A stretch of DNA of 44,935 nucleotides from Bryobacterales bacterium (GTDB lineage: Bacteria; Acidobacteriota; Terriglobia; Bryobacterales; Bryobacteraceae). Shown piece by piece: positions 19,580-28,755 of this stretch; position 1 is the stretch's first letter, and the number at the start of each line of letters is the position of its first letter. A program made the translations under genes and the position numbers. The notes beneath the pieces are model-generated. The model was not told the DNA's origin, ran no database searches, and saw only the letters and a list, made by a program, of their open reading frames with translations. The stretch spans positions 1 to 44,935 of the forward strand of contig JADLCF010000029.1 of assembly GCA_020847315.1 (NCBI GenBank). Reading direction: 5' to 3'.

Positions 19580-20035
19580 CTAACTGATAGATCCGCCCAG
19601 TTGCAGTTCCCGTTCCAATATGGAGAGCGCCCGACCCCCAATCAGGTTCGCAACCTGTTCGAGCAAATCCGGGATGTTTTGTGGTTCCACCAGGATCTCG
19701 TGCCGCGGCACCGCTTCGTCGCCGGTCTCCAATGAGCACTGTTCGGTATGCAGGATTGCGGTGGCAGGCTCGTATTCCTTGAATCGCGCGTAGGAGAGGA
19801 TCGCCGGATCAATCTCCGAATTACCGCCCTGAGCGTGACAAAGCACCAACTCAAAGCTACCCTCGCTCAATCGATCTACTGCATCTACTGTTGTAGTAGC
19901 GCAAGTGACTTCATATCCACCCGCCTCAAGGACTGCCTTGAGCGTCATCCGGCTGGTATCGTCACCATCAATCAAGAAGATCTTTGCGAGTGCGCGCGCG
20001 GAGGCGTGAGGGATTTCGAAATGGTTTTGGGACAT
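19580..20035 (-). CDS. Orphan receiver-domain-like protein (degenerate response regulator)
   Basis: KIFLIDGDDTSRMTLKAVLEAGGYEVTCATTTVDAVDRLSEGSFELVLCHAQGG CheY-like N-terminal half. Confidence 0.75.
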   Translation of the reverse strand: MSQNHFEIPHASARALAKIFLIDGDDTSRMTLKAVLEAGGYEVTCATTTVDAVDRLSEGSFELVLCHAQGGNSEIDPAILSYARFKEYEPATAILHTEQCSLETGDEAVPRHEILVEPQNIPDLLEQVANLIGGRALSILERELQLGGSIS

Positions 20036-20274
20036 AGTGGCCTTTTATCTTCCTGGGTAGCTCCGTTTTAGAGCTGTCTGTTCCCGCGTCGAGCTTACTG
20101 AGGTGTATTCAGATGAGAACACACACTTCACCGACAGGCCCAGAACCGGGCCTCTCTCAAACTCCCACGTTACAGTACTACTTAGGTAGGTCTTCTTCGC
20201 CCTCGGACACCCGGAACGGGAGTGGAGCAAAGCTGCTGTCTCTTTGGATGTGGACTAGCACTGCCTGATTTCGA

Positions 20275-21600
20275 TTATCCGTCAATTTTCTGATTTTGAA
20301 ATACCCTTCTAAAGATTATTTTCAAATTCTGTAATTGGCGCTCCACGGAGAAAGTTTCATCCAGTTTTTCCTTAGAAAGAATGCTAAGAATTTCGTTGGA
20401 TTCGCGAATGCTCTGCTCAAAATCCCCCTCTTCCCGCCACGCCTGCATCGCTTTAGACTGTACGATCCGATAGGCCTCTTCCCGAAGCATTCCCCCACTG
20501 GTCAGATCGAGAAGCAATTGGCCGGAGAAGACCAGCCCGTGCGTGCTCTCCAGATTACGACGCATCCGCTCCGGGAAGACGCTGAGATTTTGAACCAGCG
20601 ATGCCGTCTTCTCCAACAGGTAGTCAACCAGGATCGTCGAATCGGGCAGGATGACACGCTCCACGGAGGAGTGCGAGATATCCCGCTCGTGCCACAAGGC
20701 ATTGTTCTCGAACGATGCCTGCGCGTTCGCCCGAACCACCCGCGCGAGTCCGCAAATCTGCTCACTCGTCACAGGGTTCCGCTTGTGAGGCATGGCGGAA
20801 CTCCCCTTTTGCTTCTTCCCAAACCCTTCCTCCGCCTCGCGCACTTCCGTTCGCTGAAGATGGCGGACTTCGAGAGCGATTTTCTCGCACAGGGAGGCGA
20901 TCAACGCCATCACACACACATAATGCGAATGCCTGTCTCTGGAGAGAACTTGCGACGCAATCGGGGCAGGGTTTAGCCCCAGGCGTTCGCAGATAAGCAC
21001 TTCCGTTTCGGGGCTGGTATGGCCGAATGTCCCCACCGCACCCGACAGTTTTCCGACGCGCAACTCCTCCGCCACCACCTCCAACCGGGACAGGTCGCGA
21101 ACAGCCTCATCGTACCAGAGCGCCAGTTTCAACCCGAATGTAATGGGCTCCGCGTGGACGCCGTGCGTGCGTCCAATCTGGATGGTGTTCTCAAATTCGA
21201 AGGCCCGGGCGCGAAGCACCTCAATCAGCGCCTTGAGATCCTCGCGAATGATCGAACTGGCCTGCTTCAATTGGAGGGATTGCGCCGTATCTACTACGTC
21301 ATTAGAAGTTAGACCATAGTGAAGCCAGCGGGAATCATCGGCGAACCCGGCTTCCGCCATCTTTTCGGCGACGCACGTCGTAAACGCGATGACGTCATGC
21401 TTCACCTCGGCCTCAATTTCCGCGATCCGCTCGACGTCGATATCGGCATGGGCCCGCAGATTCGCCGCCGCGGCCGCAGGCACGACCCCGAATTCGGAGA
21501 GAACTTCGCTCGCCGCCAGCTCAACGGCCAGCCAGCAGCGGTATTTGTTCTCATCACTCCAGATGGCCCCCATCGCGGGGCGGGTATAGCGGGCAATCAT
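20275..21600 (-). CDS. purB: Adenylosuccinate lyase
   Basis: IARYTRPAMGAIWSDENKYRCWLAVE, RTHGVHAEP, GSSAMPHKRNPVTSEQ signature. Confidence 0.96.
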   Translation of the reverse strand: MIARYTRPAMGAIWSDENKYRCWLAVELAASEVLSEFGVVPAAAAANLRAHADIDVERIAEIEAEVKHDVIAFTTCVAEKMAEAGFADDSRWLHYGLTSNDVVDTAQSLQLKQASSIIREDLKALIEVLRARAFEFENTIQIGRTHGVHAEPITFGLKLALWYDEAVRDLSRLEVVAEELRVGKLSGAVGTFGHTSPETEVLICERLGLNPAPIASQVLSRDRHSHYVCVMALIASLCEKIALEVRHLQRTEVREAEEGFGKKQKGSSAMPHKRNPVTSEQICGLARVVRANAQASFENNALWHERDISHSSVERVILPDSTILVDYLLEKTASLVQNLSVFPERMRRNLESTHGLVFSGQLLLDLTSGGMLREEAYRIVQSKAMQAWREEGDFEQSIRESNEILSILSKEKLDETFSVERQLQNLKIIFRRVFQNQKIDG

Positions 21601-21809
21601 CGATTTTTCCTCTCCGTATCGGGGAAACGAACCAAGCAGATGCGGGCTCCAGACAATTGCCGAACCGCCGCCATTCCAATGTAGCGCAACCTTCAATTCC
21701 CCCCACGCATCCCCCCATATTCCGAAGTTTCAATTCCCCAGGCCGGGTTCCAGAAATCGACGAATCGCCGTATGGCAAACTGAAAGATACCGTTCCAATC
21801 GCCAACTCT

Positions 21810-22796
21810 ATGAAACAACGAGTAGCTGTGCTCCATGGCGGGCGTAGCGGGGAGCATGACGTCTCCCTGTTATCCGCCCGCTCCGTGATGGATGCTCTTG
21901 AATCCGCATCCTTCGAGGTAATCCCGTATTTCATTGATAAGGCAGGACGGTGGAATCCGTCCGCGATTGTGCCGGAACCGGGTGGAAATCCAGGGATCGA
22001 CGTCGTTTTCCCCGTTCTGCATGGCACTTTCGGGGAGGATGGGACTATCCAGGGCCTGCTTGAACTTGCGGACTTGCCGTACGTCGGCGCGGGTGTGTTC
22101 GCGAGCGCCGCATGCATGCATAAGGGCTTTACAAAGAGGATCTGCGCAGCCGCTGGCATTCCGGTTGCGGAATTTGTGGAGGGCAGGTCCTGGGAACAGG
22201 GGAAATTCCTTGTCGACCGCGTGGAGTCGTCATTCGGCTACCCGTGTTTTGTTAAGCCCGCGAATCTTGGGTCCTCCGTGGGGATTTCGAAGGCAGTTTC
22301 GCGGGGGGAACTGGAGGACGCCATCCGATTCGCATTTCGCTTCGACGACACCGTCATTGTGGAACGCGCCATCACCGGGCAGGAACTCGAATGTTCCATT
22401 TTGGGAAACGAAACGATTGAGGCCTCGATCGCCGGTGAAGTGATTCCAGGGAAAGAGTTCTACGACTACGAAGACAAGTACGTCGACGGCAAGGCGCGGA
22501 CGTTGATTCCCGCCCGCATCTCCGAGGAAGATCAGAGTCGGGTGAGGGCGTTGGCCGTGCGAGTTGGGCAAACGCTCAATCTGGAAGGAATGGCTCGGGT
22601 CGATTTCTTCCGCGAAGCGGAGAGCGGAACCATTTTTCTGAATGAAGTCAACACGATCCCAGGCTTCACGTCCATCAGCATGTACGGGAAGATGTGGGAA
22701 GCAAGCGGGCTCTCGTACCCGGATTTACTGCGGCGCCTCGTGCGGCTGGCAATCGAGCGGCATCAGCGCCGGGCCAGCCTCTCCTTCGCCCGTTAG
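21810..22796 (+). CDS. ddl: D-alanine--D-alanine ligase
   Basis: VAVLHGGRSGEHDVSLLSA, FPVLHGTFGEDGTIQGLLE, VKPANLGSSVGISK, FLNEVNTIPGFTSISMYGKMWEASG. Confidence 0.96.
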   Translation: MKQRVAVLHGGRSGEHDVSLLSARSVMDALESASFEVIPYFIDKAGRWNPSAIVPEPGGNPGIDVVFPVLHGTFGEDGTIQGLLELADLPYVGAGVFASAACMHKGFTKRICAAAGIPVAEFVEGRSWEQGKFLVDRVESSFGYPCFVKPANLGSSVGISKAVSRGELEDAIRFAFRFDDTVIVERAITGQELECSILGNETIEASIAGEVIPGKEFYDYEDKYVDGKARTLIPARISEEDQSRVRALAVRVGQTLNLEGMARVDFFREAESGTIFLNEVNTIPGFTSISMYGKMWEASGLSYPDLLRRLVRLAIERHQRRASLSFAR

Positions 22797-22800
22797 CACT

Positions 22801-24324
22801 ATGGCCTGGCATACCCTCATTTCGTTCCGTTCGCTCTGGCGGCGCACATTTCCATTCCGGAGCGGCAAGCTGAGGGCCGCCACATTCCTGTACGCGCTTC
22901 TTGCATTCTCCGCCGCGGCACAGAACCCAAGGTCGGTCGACGATGTTCTCCGCGTGTTCACCTCCGTTTATGCACAACTCGAGGCAAACGCCGCGGAACC
23001 AATCAATCCCGAATTCGCCATTTTCGAGGGCGCTCTGCCGGGCGCGATTCGTGCGCTCGACCCCTTCTCTGCATTCCTGACCCCGGATCGCTTTGCCCAG
23101 TTGCGGGAGATGCAGACTTCCCGCGAGAAAGGATTCGGCAGTATCGTTTCCGTGCTTCCGGGCCGCATCACGGTGCTTCAGGTGCTGCCGGCCACCCCGA
23201 TGTCCCGGGCTGGCATTGAACCGGGAGACGAGTTGATCGCGGTCAACAACTACCTCATCCAGGCGCTCGATAATGAACAGATTCTCCAGTTGCTGGGCGA
23301 GGCGCGCCATGGAACCGTGAATGTGGTCGTGCGCCGGCAGGGTAGCGACCGTCCGTTGCATTTCACCCTGACGCCGCAGGAAATGGATTCCCGCTCCGTG
23401 GATCGCGCCTTTCTCCTGGGAGATCGGATCGCCTACATCCGAATTAAGAGCTTTGAGGGAGAAACCGCTCGCCAGTTCCGCGACGCCCTGGAGCAACTTG
23501 GCGGTGACAAGGTGCGCGGCCTCATTCTGGACCTGCGCGACAACCGCGGGGGGGTGGTGGATGCGGCTCTCGACGTGAGTTCCTTTCTACTGCCGCCCAA
23601 TGCGGTGATTCTTTCGGCGCGAGGCCGAGCGCAGCCGCCGGTTGTCGAGCGTGTGCCGGCCTCCGCGAAACCATACACCTTTCCCGTGGTGGCGCTCATT
23701 AACGGGCAGACCGCAAGCGCAGCCGAAATCGTCGCCGGCGCTCTGCGGGATCATCACCGCGCCACACTGCTCGGCGAACGCAGCTATGGCAAGGGTCTCG
23801 TGCAGCAGGTGCTTCCTCTTTCGATGGGGACGGGGCTTGCGCTCACCACCGCCTATTACTTCACCCCGTCGGGCGACAGCATTCAGCGCCCGCTCACCGG
23901 GAGCCAGGTTAAAATCCAGGGCGAGCCGGGCTCAGCCGATGCGCCGGGCGGCATCGCTCCCGATGAGGTGGTGCATCCGTTTCCCACGAACCAGTTCCGG
24001 TATGTTCTGGAAGGAACCGGATCATTTGCCTCCTTCGCCACGGAGTACCTTCGCAATCGAGCAGCGGGCGGGGACAAGCTCTCCGAACAATTTGAAATCG
24101 ACGGCGCCATTCTGGACGAATTCCAGTATTTCCTTTCGCAGCACAACATCCGCCCCTCGCTCGCCATGTGGACCGCGAATTCCGACTACATCCGGATCCG
24201 CCTCAAGACAGAAATCTTCAATCAGGGGCTGGGGGTCGATTATGGGGAAAAAGTCGAAGCGGAACTGGACAGTGGCATCGAACGAGCTCTCGAGATTCTC
24301 GCGGGGACTCTCGCGCGCCCGTAA
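22801..24324 (+). CDS. S41 family (C-terminal processing) peptidase with PDZ domain
   Basis: LPATPMSRAGIEPGDELIAVNN PDZ; LILDLRDNRGGVVDAALDVS; INGQTASAAEIVAGALRDHHRATLLGERSYGKGLVQ. Confidence 0.93.
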   Translation: MAWHTLISFRSLWRRTFPFRSGKLRAATFLYALLAFSAAAQNPRSVDDVLRVFTSVYAQLEANAAEPINPEFAIFEGALPGAIRALDPFSAFLTPDRFAQLREMQTSREKGFGSIVSVLPGRITVLQVLPATPMSRAGIEPGDELIAVNNYLIQALDNEQILQLLGEARHGTVNVVVRRQGSDRPLHFTLTPQEMDSRSVDRAFLLGDRIAYIRIKSFEGETARQFRDALEQLGGDKVRGLILDLRDNRGGVVDAALDVSSFLLPPNAVILSARGRAQPPVVERVPASAKPYTFPVVALINGQTASAAEIVAGALRDHHRATLLGERSYGKGLVQQVLPLSMGTGLALTTAYYFTPSGDSIQRPLTGSQVKIQGEPGSADAPGGIAPDEVVHPFPTNQFRYVLEGTGSFASFATEYLRNRAAGGDKLSEQFEIDGAILDEFQYFLSQHNIRPSLAMWTANSDYIRIRLKTEIFNQGLGVDYGEKVEAELDSGIERALEILAGTLARP

Positions 24325-24349
24325 CTGCCGTCGAAACACCCTTCAGCCC

Positions 24350-25024
24350 TCAATTGTTTGAGCTGGGAGACCGGGGGACCATCGGCACGAATACAACCGG
24401 GATCGATGCCGTTCGCTTCACCATTCCGCGGCTGTCTTTGCTGAGAATCATGAGTTGCTGCGTATTGGGTGAATCGCCTTCGGGCGCAACCAGCCGTCCG
24501 CCGGGGCCGAGTTGGTCTACCAACGCCTGGGGGATTTTGGGCGGCGCGGCGGTCACAATGATACGTTCAAACGGCGCTTGCTCCGGCCAGCCAAGATACC
24601 CATCGCCAGAGCGCACGGTCACTTTGTGGAACCCGAGATCCCGCAGCGTCGCCCGCGCCCGCGCCGCGAGTTCCGGAACGATCTCAACGGAGTACACTTC
24701 GTGGGCGAGTTCATTCAGGATCGCCGCTTGATAGCCGGAACCCGTGCCGATCTCGAGCACCTTGTGCGACGGCTTTACTTCGAGCAATTCCGTCATCAGC
24801 GCAACGATATAGGGCTGAGAAATGGTGGCCCCGTAGCCGATACCGAGAGCGCGATCTTCATACGCATGCGGGCGCGCGGATTCCGGCACAAAACGCTCGC
24901 GAGGAATCCGCTGCATGACGGCGAGCACCTGCGTCTGCCGAATGCCGCGGCGCTGGAGTTGAGCGCCTACCATTTCAAGCCGTGCTTCCAGAAACGAATC
25001 CGTGGCGCGTTGCGATGGCTGCAT
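24350..25024 (-). CDS. pcm: Protein-L-isoaspartate O-methyltransferase
   Basis: MQRIPRERFVPES, YGATISQPYIVALMTELL, VLEIGTGSGYQAAILNELAHEVYSVEIV. Confidence 0.94.
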   Translation of the reverse strand: MQPSQRATDSFLEARLEMVGAQLQRRGIRQTQVLAVMQRIPRERFVPESARPHAYEDRALGIGYGATISQPYIVALMTELLEVKPSHKVLEIGTGSGYQAAILNELAHEVYSVEIVPELAARARATLRDLGFHKVTVRSGDGYLGWPEQAPFERIIVTAAPPKIPQALVDQLGPGGRLVAPEGDSPNTQQLMILSKDSRGMVKRTASIPVVFVPMVPRSPSSNN

Positions 25025-25133
25025 TTTCCTGACCGCCTCACGAAAGAGGCACTGTGCAATCCACCCCCTCCGTGCTGCCTCCACTCTCTCGAAGAGGACC
25101 CCCGGTGTCAACCTCGCGCAGCGGGCACCCCCC

Positions 25134-25721
25134 TTAACCCTGATCTCCCGCGTTACCCGAAACGGGAAACCGCGGATGATGGCGCACGTGCTCAGCCTGC
25201 CAGAGGTGCCGGCGATCATGGGCAGTGATGATGGAGCACCCTTCGGCGAGATTGAGCTTCAGCAGGGAACTTATGGGCGAGGGAAAACGGATGGCGCCCA
25301 TATCGACGCCACTTGCCTCCAGCACAAATCCTCGCAGATCGAGGTGCAGCCGCCGGAATTCCGCCTCCACCTCAACAGGCGAAAGTGTTCCCGTGGGGGT
25401 AATACTTCGAGGCGCCGGCACCCTCAGCCGAGGCGGAGGTTCTATGTAACGGATCACCTGGCGGCCCAGGAATCCCAACCGGAACGCCTTCGGCGGCAGG
25501 GACGCGTTATGCCGATCCCGTTCAAACACCACTCGCATCGCTCGCAGGTACAAGATATCGGACCGATTGAGATGATCGAGGCATTCCAGGATGCTCCAGC
25601 GCCCCGGTTGAGGACGCCACAACAACTGTTCCGGGTTCAAGCCTGCAATGAGCGAATCTTTACGAGCAACAATGGCGTCAATCTGGTGGATCAATTCGGT
25701 GGTGGTAACTGTGCTTCCCAT
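25134..25721 (-). CDS. DinB family protein
   Basis: LIAGLNPEQLLWRPQPGRWSILECLDHLNRSD, ITAHDRRHLWQAEHV. Confidence 0.85.
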   Translation of the reverse strand: MGSTVTTTELIHQIDAIVARKDSLIAGLNPEQLLWRPQPGRWSILECLDHLNRSDILYLRAMRVVFERDRHNASLPPKAFRLGFLGRQVIRYIEPPPRLRVPAPRSITPTGTLSPVEVEAEFRRLHLDLRGFVLEASGVDMGAIRFPSPISSLLKLNLAEGCSIITAHDRRHLWQAEHVRHHPRFPVSGNAGDQG

Positions 25722-25885
25722 AACTTCCAGGTATAGAGAGTGGGCATTGGTGTCTGCTGCCTCTATCCGTATCTGCGCAACCGCCTCGATTTTGAGCGCT
25801 CGCCCAGAGCAGAATCTTCCGAAATGGAGACTTTGTTGAAGTATCGCCCAAAACAGCCTATTCTGGCAAAGAAAAGGCGAATTTA

Positions 25886-27262
25886 ATGCACAATGTGCGG
25901 GAAGAGATTGAGCGGCTACGGGAAAAGCTGCGGCGCGTGGAAAGGCGCACGGCGCTCGGTTCCGGTTCCGCCGGGAGAAATGGGACAGAACCGCCGTCAC
26001 CCGCGGCGCCCGCCCCGGCTTGCAACCTTCCCCCATGGGAAAGCCACTCGGACGAATCCACCTTTGAACGCTCCATTGGGCCCGCACCCGGGATGCAGGG
26101 CTGCGCCTTGATGCATTCCGATCGAGGGAAGATCGAGAATTGCCTTCAGGGATCCCTGATCGAAACCCCATTCGGGACCCACTTTGAGGTTGAGACGCTT
26201 TATCCTTGCGATGCGTCGCACGGGCAATTCGCGGTCCGAGAGTTGGAGAAGTCGCCTGACGATCTCTTGGGCACGCTGAGTCCTGGCCATGCCGAGAGCT
26301 CCGTGAGCAGTTGGGTTTTTCTGGATACGGAAACCACCGGACTCGCGGGCGGGGCGGGCTCCTTCGCATTTCTCATTGGGCTCGGCCGTGTTACGGATGC
26401 AGGTTTTCTGGTGCACCAGTTTTTTCTACGGGAGCCTTCGGAGGAACGGAGCGTTCTCTATAGGGTCGCTGAGAAATTGGGGTGCTGTTCCACCGTCGTT
26501 ACCTACAATGGAAAGGCCTACGACCTGCCGTTGCTCGAAACTCGCTATCGTCTGGCACGCGCGGCTGTTCCTTTTGAAACGATGCCGCATATCGATCTGC
26601 TCCATGCCTGCAGGCGGCTTTGGAAATTGCGTTTCGAAAGCTGCAAACTCACTCATCTTGAAGAACGGGTGCTGGGCCACGAGCGAGTGGGAGATGTGCC
26701 GGGCTTTCTGATTCCGTCGCTCTATGCGAACTTCTTGCGTTTTGGAGACGCCGGCAGCCTCTCGCCAGTCTTTTTGCACAATGCACTCGACATTCTTTCT
26801 CTTGCTTGTCTTACGAATGTCGTAGGTGGCGTCTTTCGAGACCCTGCGTCGATGGCCGCGCGCCACGGAGCGGAGTGCGTGGGATTGGGGCGCTGGTTGA
26901 AGCAGGCAGGCCGGCCGGAAGATGCATTACCGTTGCTGCGCCGGGCGATCCAAACCAATATCCCGGAGGAATTGCTGGCGCGAACCCTCTGGGATATCTT
27001 CGAGATCGAGCGCAAGAGCGGACGCCATGAAGTCGCGCGGGATGCGGTCGAGCAGTTGATCGGATTTCCCAACGCGCTGCATGGCCGCGCACTCAAGGCG
27101 CTTTCAATTCTCTACGAATATAGTTTTAAGGATTTTTCACGGTCTCTTCAGTACGCGCGGCGGCTGGAGCGATTGCAACCGGATGAGGAAACCGGTCGAC
27201 GGCTGGAGCGCCTCATCCGCAAACGAGGCAAGGCGCAACACGCGGGAATCTTCGAGGATTAG
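25886..27262 (+). CDS. RNase H-like exonuclease domain protein (YprB-like) with C-terminal TPR-like region
   Basis: VFLDTETTGLAGGAGSFAFLIGLGR, VTYNGKAYDLPLLETRYRL, HIDLLHACRRLWKLRFESCKLTHLEERVLG. Confidence 0.88.
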   Translation: MHNVREEIERLREKLRRVERRTALGSGSAGRNGTEPPSPAAPAPACNLPPWESHSDESTFERSIGPAPGMQGCALMHSDRGKIENCLQGSLIETPFGTHFEVETLYPCDASHGQFAVRELEKSPDDLLGTLSPGHAESSVSSWVFLDTETTGLAGGAGSFAFLIGLGRVTDAGFLVHQFFLREPSEERSVLYRVAEKLGCCSTVVTYNGKAYDLPLLETRYRLARAAVPFETMPHIDLLHACRRLWKLRFESCKLTHLEERVLGHERVGDVPGFLIPSLYANFLRFGDAGSLSPVFLHNALDILSLACLTNVVGGVFRDPASMAARHGAECVGLGRWLKQAGRPEDALPLLRRAIQTNIPEELLARTLWDIFEIERKSGRHEVARDAVEQLIGFPNALHGRALKALSILYEYSFKDFSRSLQYARRLERLQPDEETGRRLERLIRKRGKAQHAGIFED

Positions 27263-27322
27263 TTCCCGCGCCGGTTCGACATTGGAGCAAGGTCTGTCGC
27301 GAAGGCGGCTCGAAACAGGCAG

Positions 27323-28660
27323 TTACTCGACAATTTTCCGCTTGCTCACCCACTCAATCATCATTTCGCGAAGAAAGGGGCCGGGTTCAGGGAATTGCAA
27401 TCCTTCGGTTCCGATCTCTCGTTGATTCTCCGCCACATAGTCGATGGTCGCCACGGAGTAAATGCGGTCCGGTTCGACGTTGGCCGATTTTCGGATCGCT
27501 TCCGGCAGCTTAGCTCCCGGGATCTTGCCGAATACAACGCGATTTCCAAATGGCAGCGCATCCCAGATGTCCCGGGCGCGAATCTTTCCGACAATCAGCC
27601 CAGCGCGAACGGCTCCTCGATTGACGAAGGCGAAATCCACGCCGAAGCTCTCCAGCATCGCGCGCTCCACCACATCCTTCATCTGGAAGCGCGTATACGC
27701 GGTTTTCGATTCGCCAATCTCACGATCCACCACTGCGGAGACCTTTGCCTCCCAGGTAGCCACCTCACGGGCAACGGCCGGCTCCGCCGGAATCTCCGAG
27801 GCAATAATGGGGATGCGATTCCACTGGAGATCCACCACTTGGTTCTGGGCCAAGTCAAACGCAAGGTCCACGCGCCCCAGTTCGGCGCCATTGGGCCTTG
27901 TGCGAACCACCATCCGGTTTCCATCGCGCAGGAGGGTTTTCATCCCACCGTGGTCGTGCCCGGAGACGATCAGATGCATCTCCGGCAGAGCCGCCAGCAG
28001 CATTTCCTCTTCCTTGGGAAAAATGTGCGTGAGGCCAACGATCAACTGTGCGCCATCGGCTTTGGCTTGGCCGATATACTTGCGAGCGGTTTCCACAAGC
28101 GGCAGCACCCGCCATGGACTGAGATTGTAGCTGTAGGTAAGTTTCTCCAGAGACTCCATGATGAGGCCGATGATGGCCACCCGAACTCCATTCAGATCGC
28201 GAATCAAGTATGGAGGGGGAGTGAGAAAGGCGCCACCTTCGCCGACGAGATTGCCGCAGAAAATCGGGAACCGGCTCACCTTTTGGTAGTCATAGATGCG
28301 CCTCCAGCCGTAATCGAATTCGTGATTACCCAGGCAGATTGCGTCCGGGCGCAGGCCGTTCATCAACTCGAAGATCGGAACGCCTTCATAGAGGGAACTC
28401 ACCGGTGTGCCCTGGACAAGATCGCCGGCATCGAGATACAGGCTGGCTTCCGCCTTCGCCCGTTCCCGGTTGAGAGCGCTCGCCAAATGGGCGAACCCGC
28501 CCAAGCCTTCGCGGGTCGGCGAAATCCGCGCATGGATATCGTTTGTGTGCAGAATGGTGAGGCGGTGGATGCCCGGCTGCGCGGGAGCCGGCGCGGGCAG
28601 ATGCAGTGCGCCCATGGCGCCGGCGCCTGCCAGAAAATGGCGGCGGCTCAATCTTTGCAT
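27323..28660 (-). CDS. Tat-exported bifunctional metallophosphatase/5'-nucleotidase (UshA-like)
   Basis: SRRHFLAGAGAMGA Tat signal; TILHTNDIHARI, LDAGDLVQGTPVSSLYEG, CLGNHEFDYG, VSGHDHGG. Confidence 0.93.
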   Translation of the reverse strand: MQRLSRRHFLAGAGAMGALHLPAPAPAQPGIHRLTILHTNDIHARISPTREGLGGFAHLASALNRERAKAEASLYLDAGDLVQGTPVSSLYEGVPIFELMNGLRPDAICLGNHEFDYGWRRIYDYQKVSRFPIFCGNLVGEGGAFLTPPPYLIRDLNGVRVAIIGLIMESLEKLTYSYNLSPWRVLPLVETARKYIGQAKADGAQLIVGLTHIFPKEEEMLLAALPEMHLIVSGHDHGGMKTLLRDGNRMVVRTRPNGAELGRVDLAFDLAQNQVVDLQWNRIPIIASEIPAEPAVAREVATWEAKVSAVVDREIGESKTAYTRFQMKDVVERAMLESFGVDFAFVNRGAVRAGLIVGKIRARDIWDALPFGNRVVFGKIPGAKLPEAIRKSANVEPDRIYSVATIDYVAENQREIGTEGLQFPEPGPFLREMMIEWVSKRKIVE

Positions 28661-28755
28661 GGGAAAACGCTCCCTCTCCCAGCGGCAATGCGGACATCAG
28701 CCACGGATAGAATCATTCTCCCATAGGATCGCCGGCTGAACCGGCCTCATCAGGC

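Noticed and set aside
20063-20085. GTTTTAGAGCTGTCTG, resembling the start of a type II-A CRISPR repeat
   Set aside because: Single copy, no spaced repeats, no cas genes or tracr-like partner; chance resemblance.
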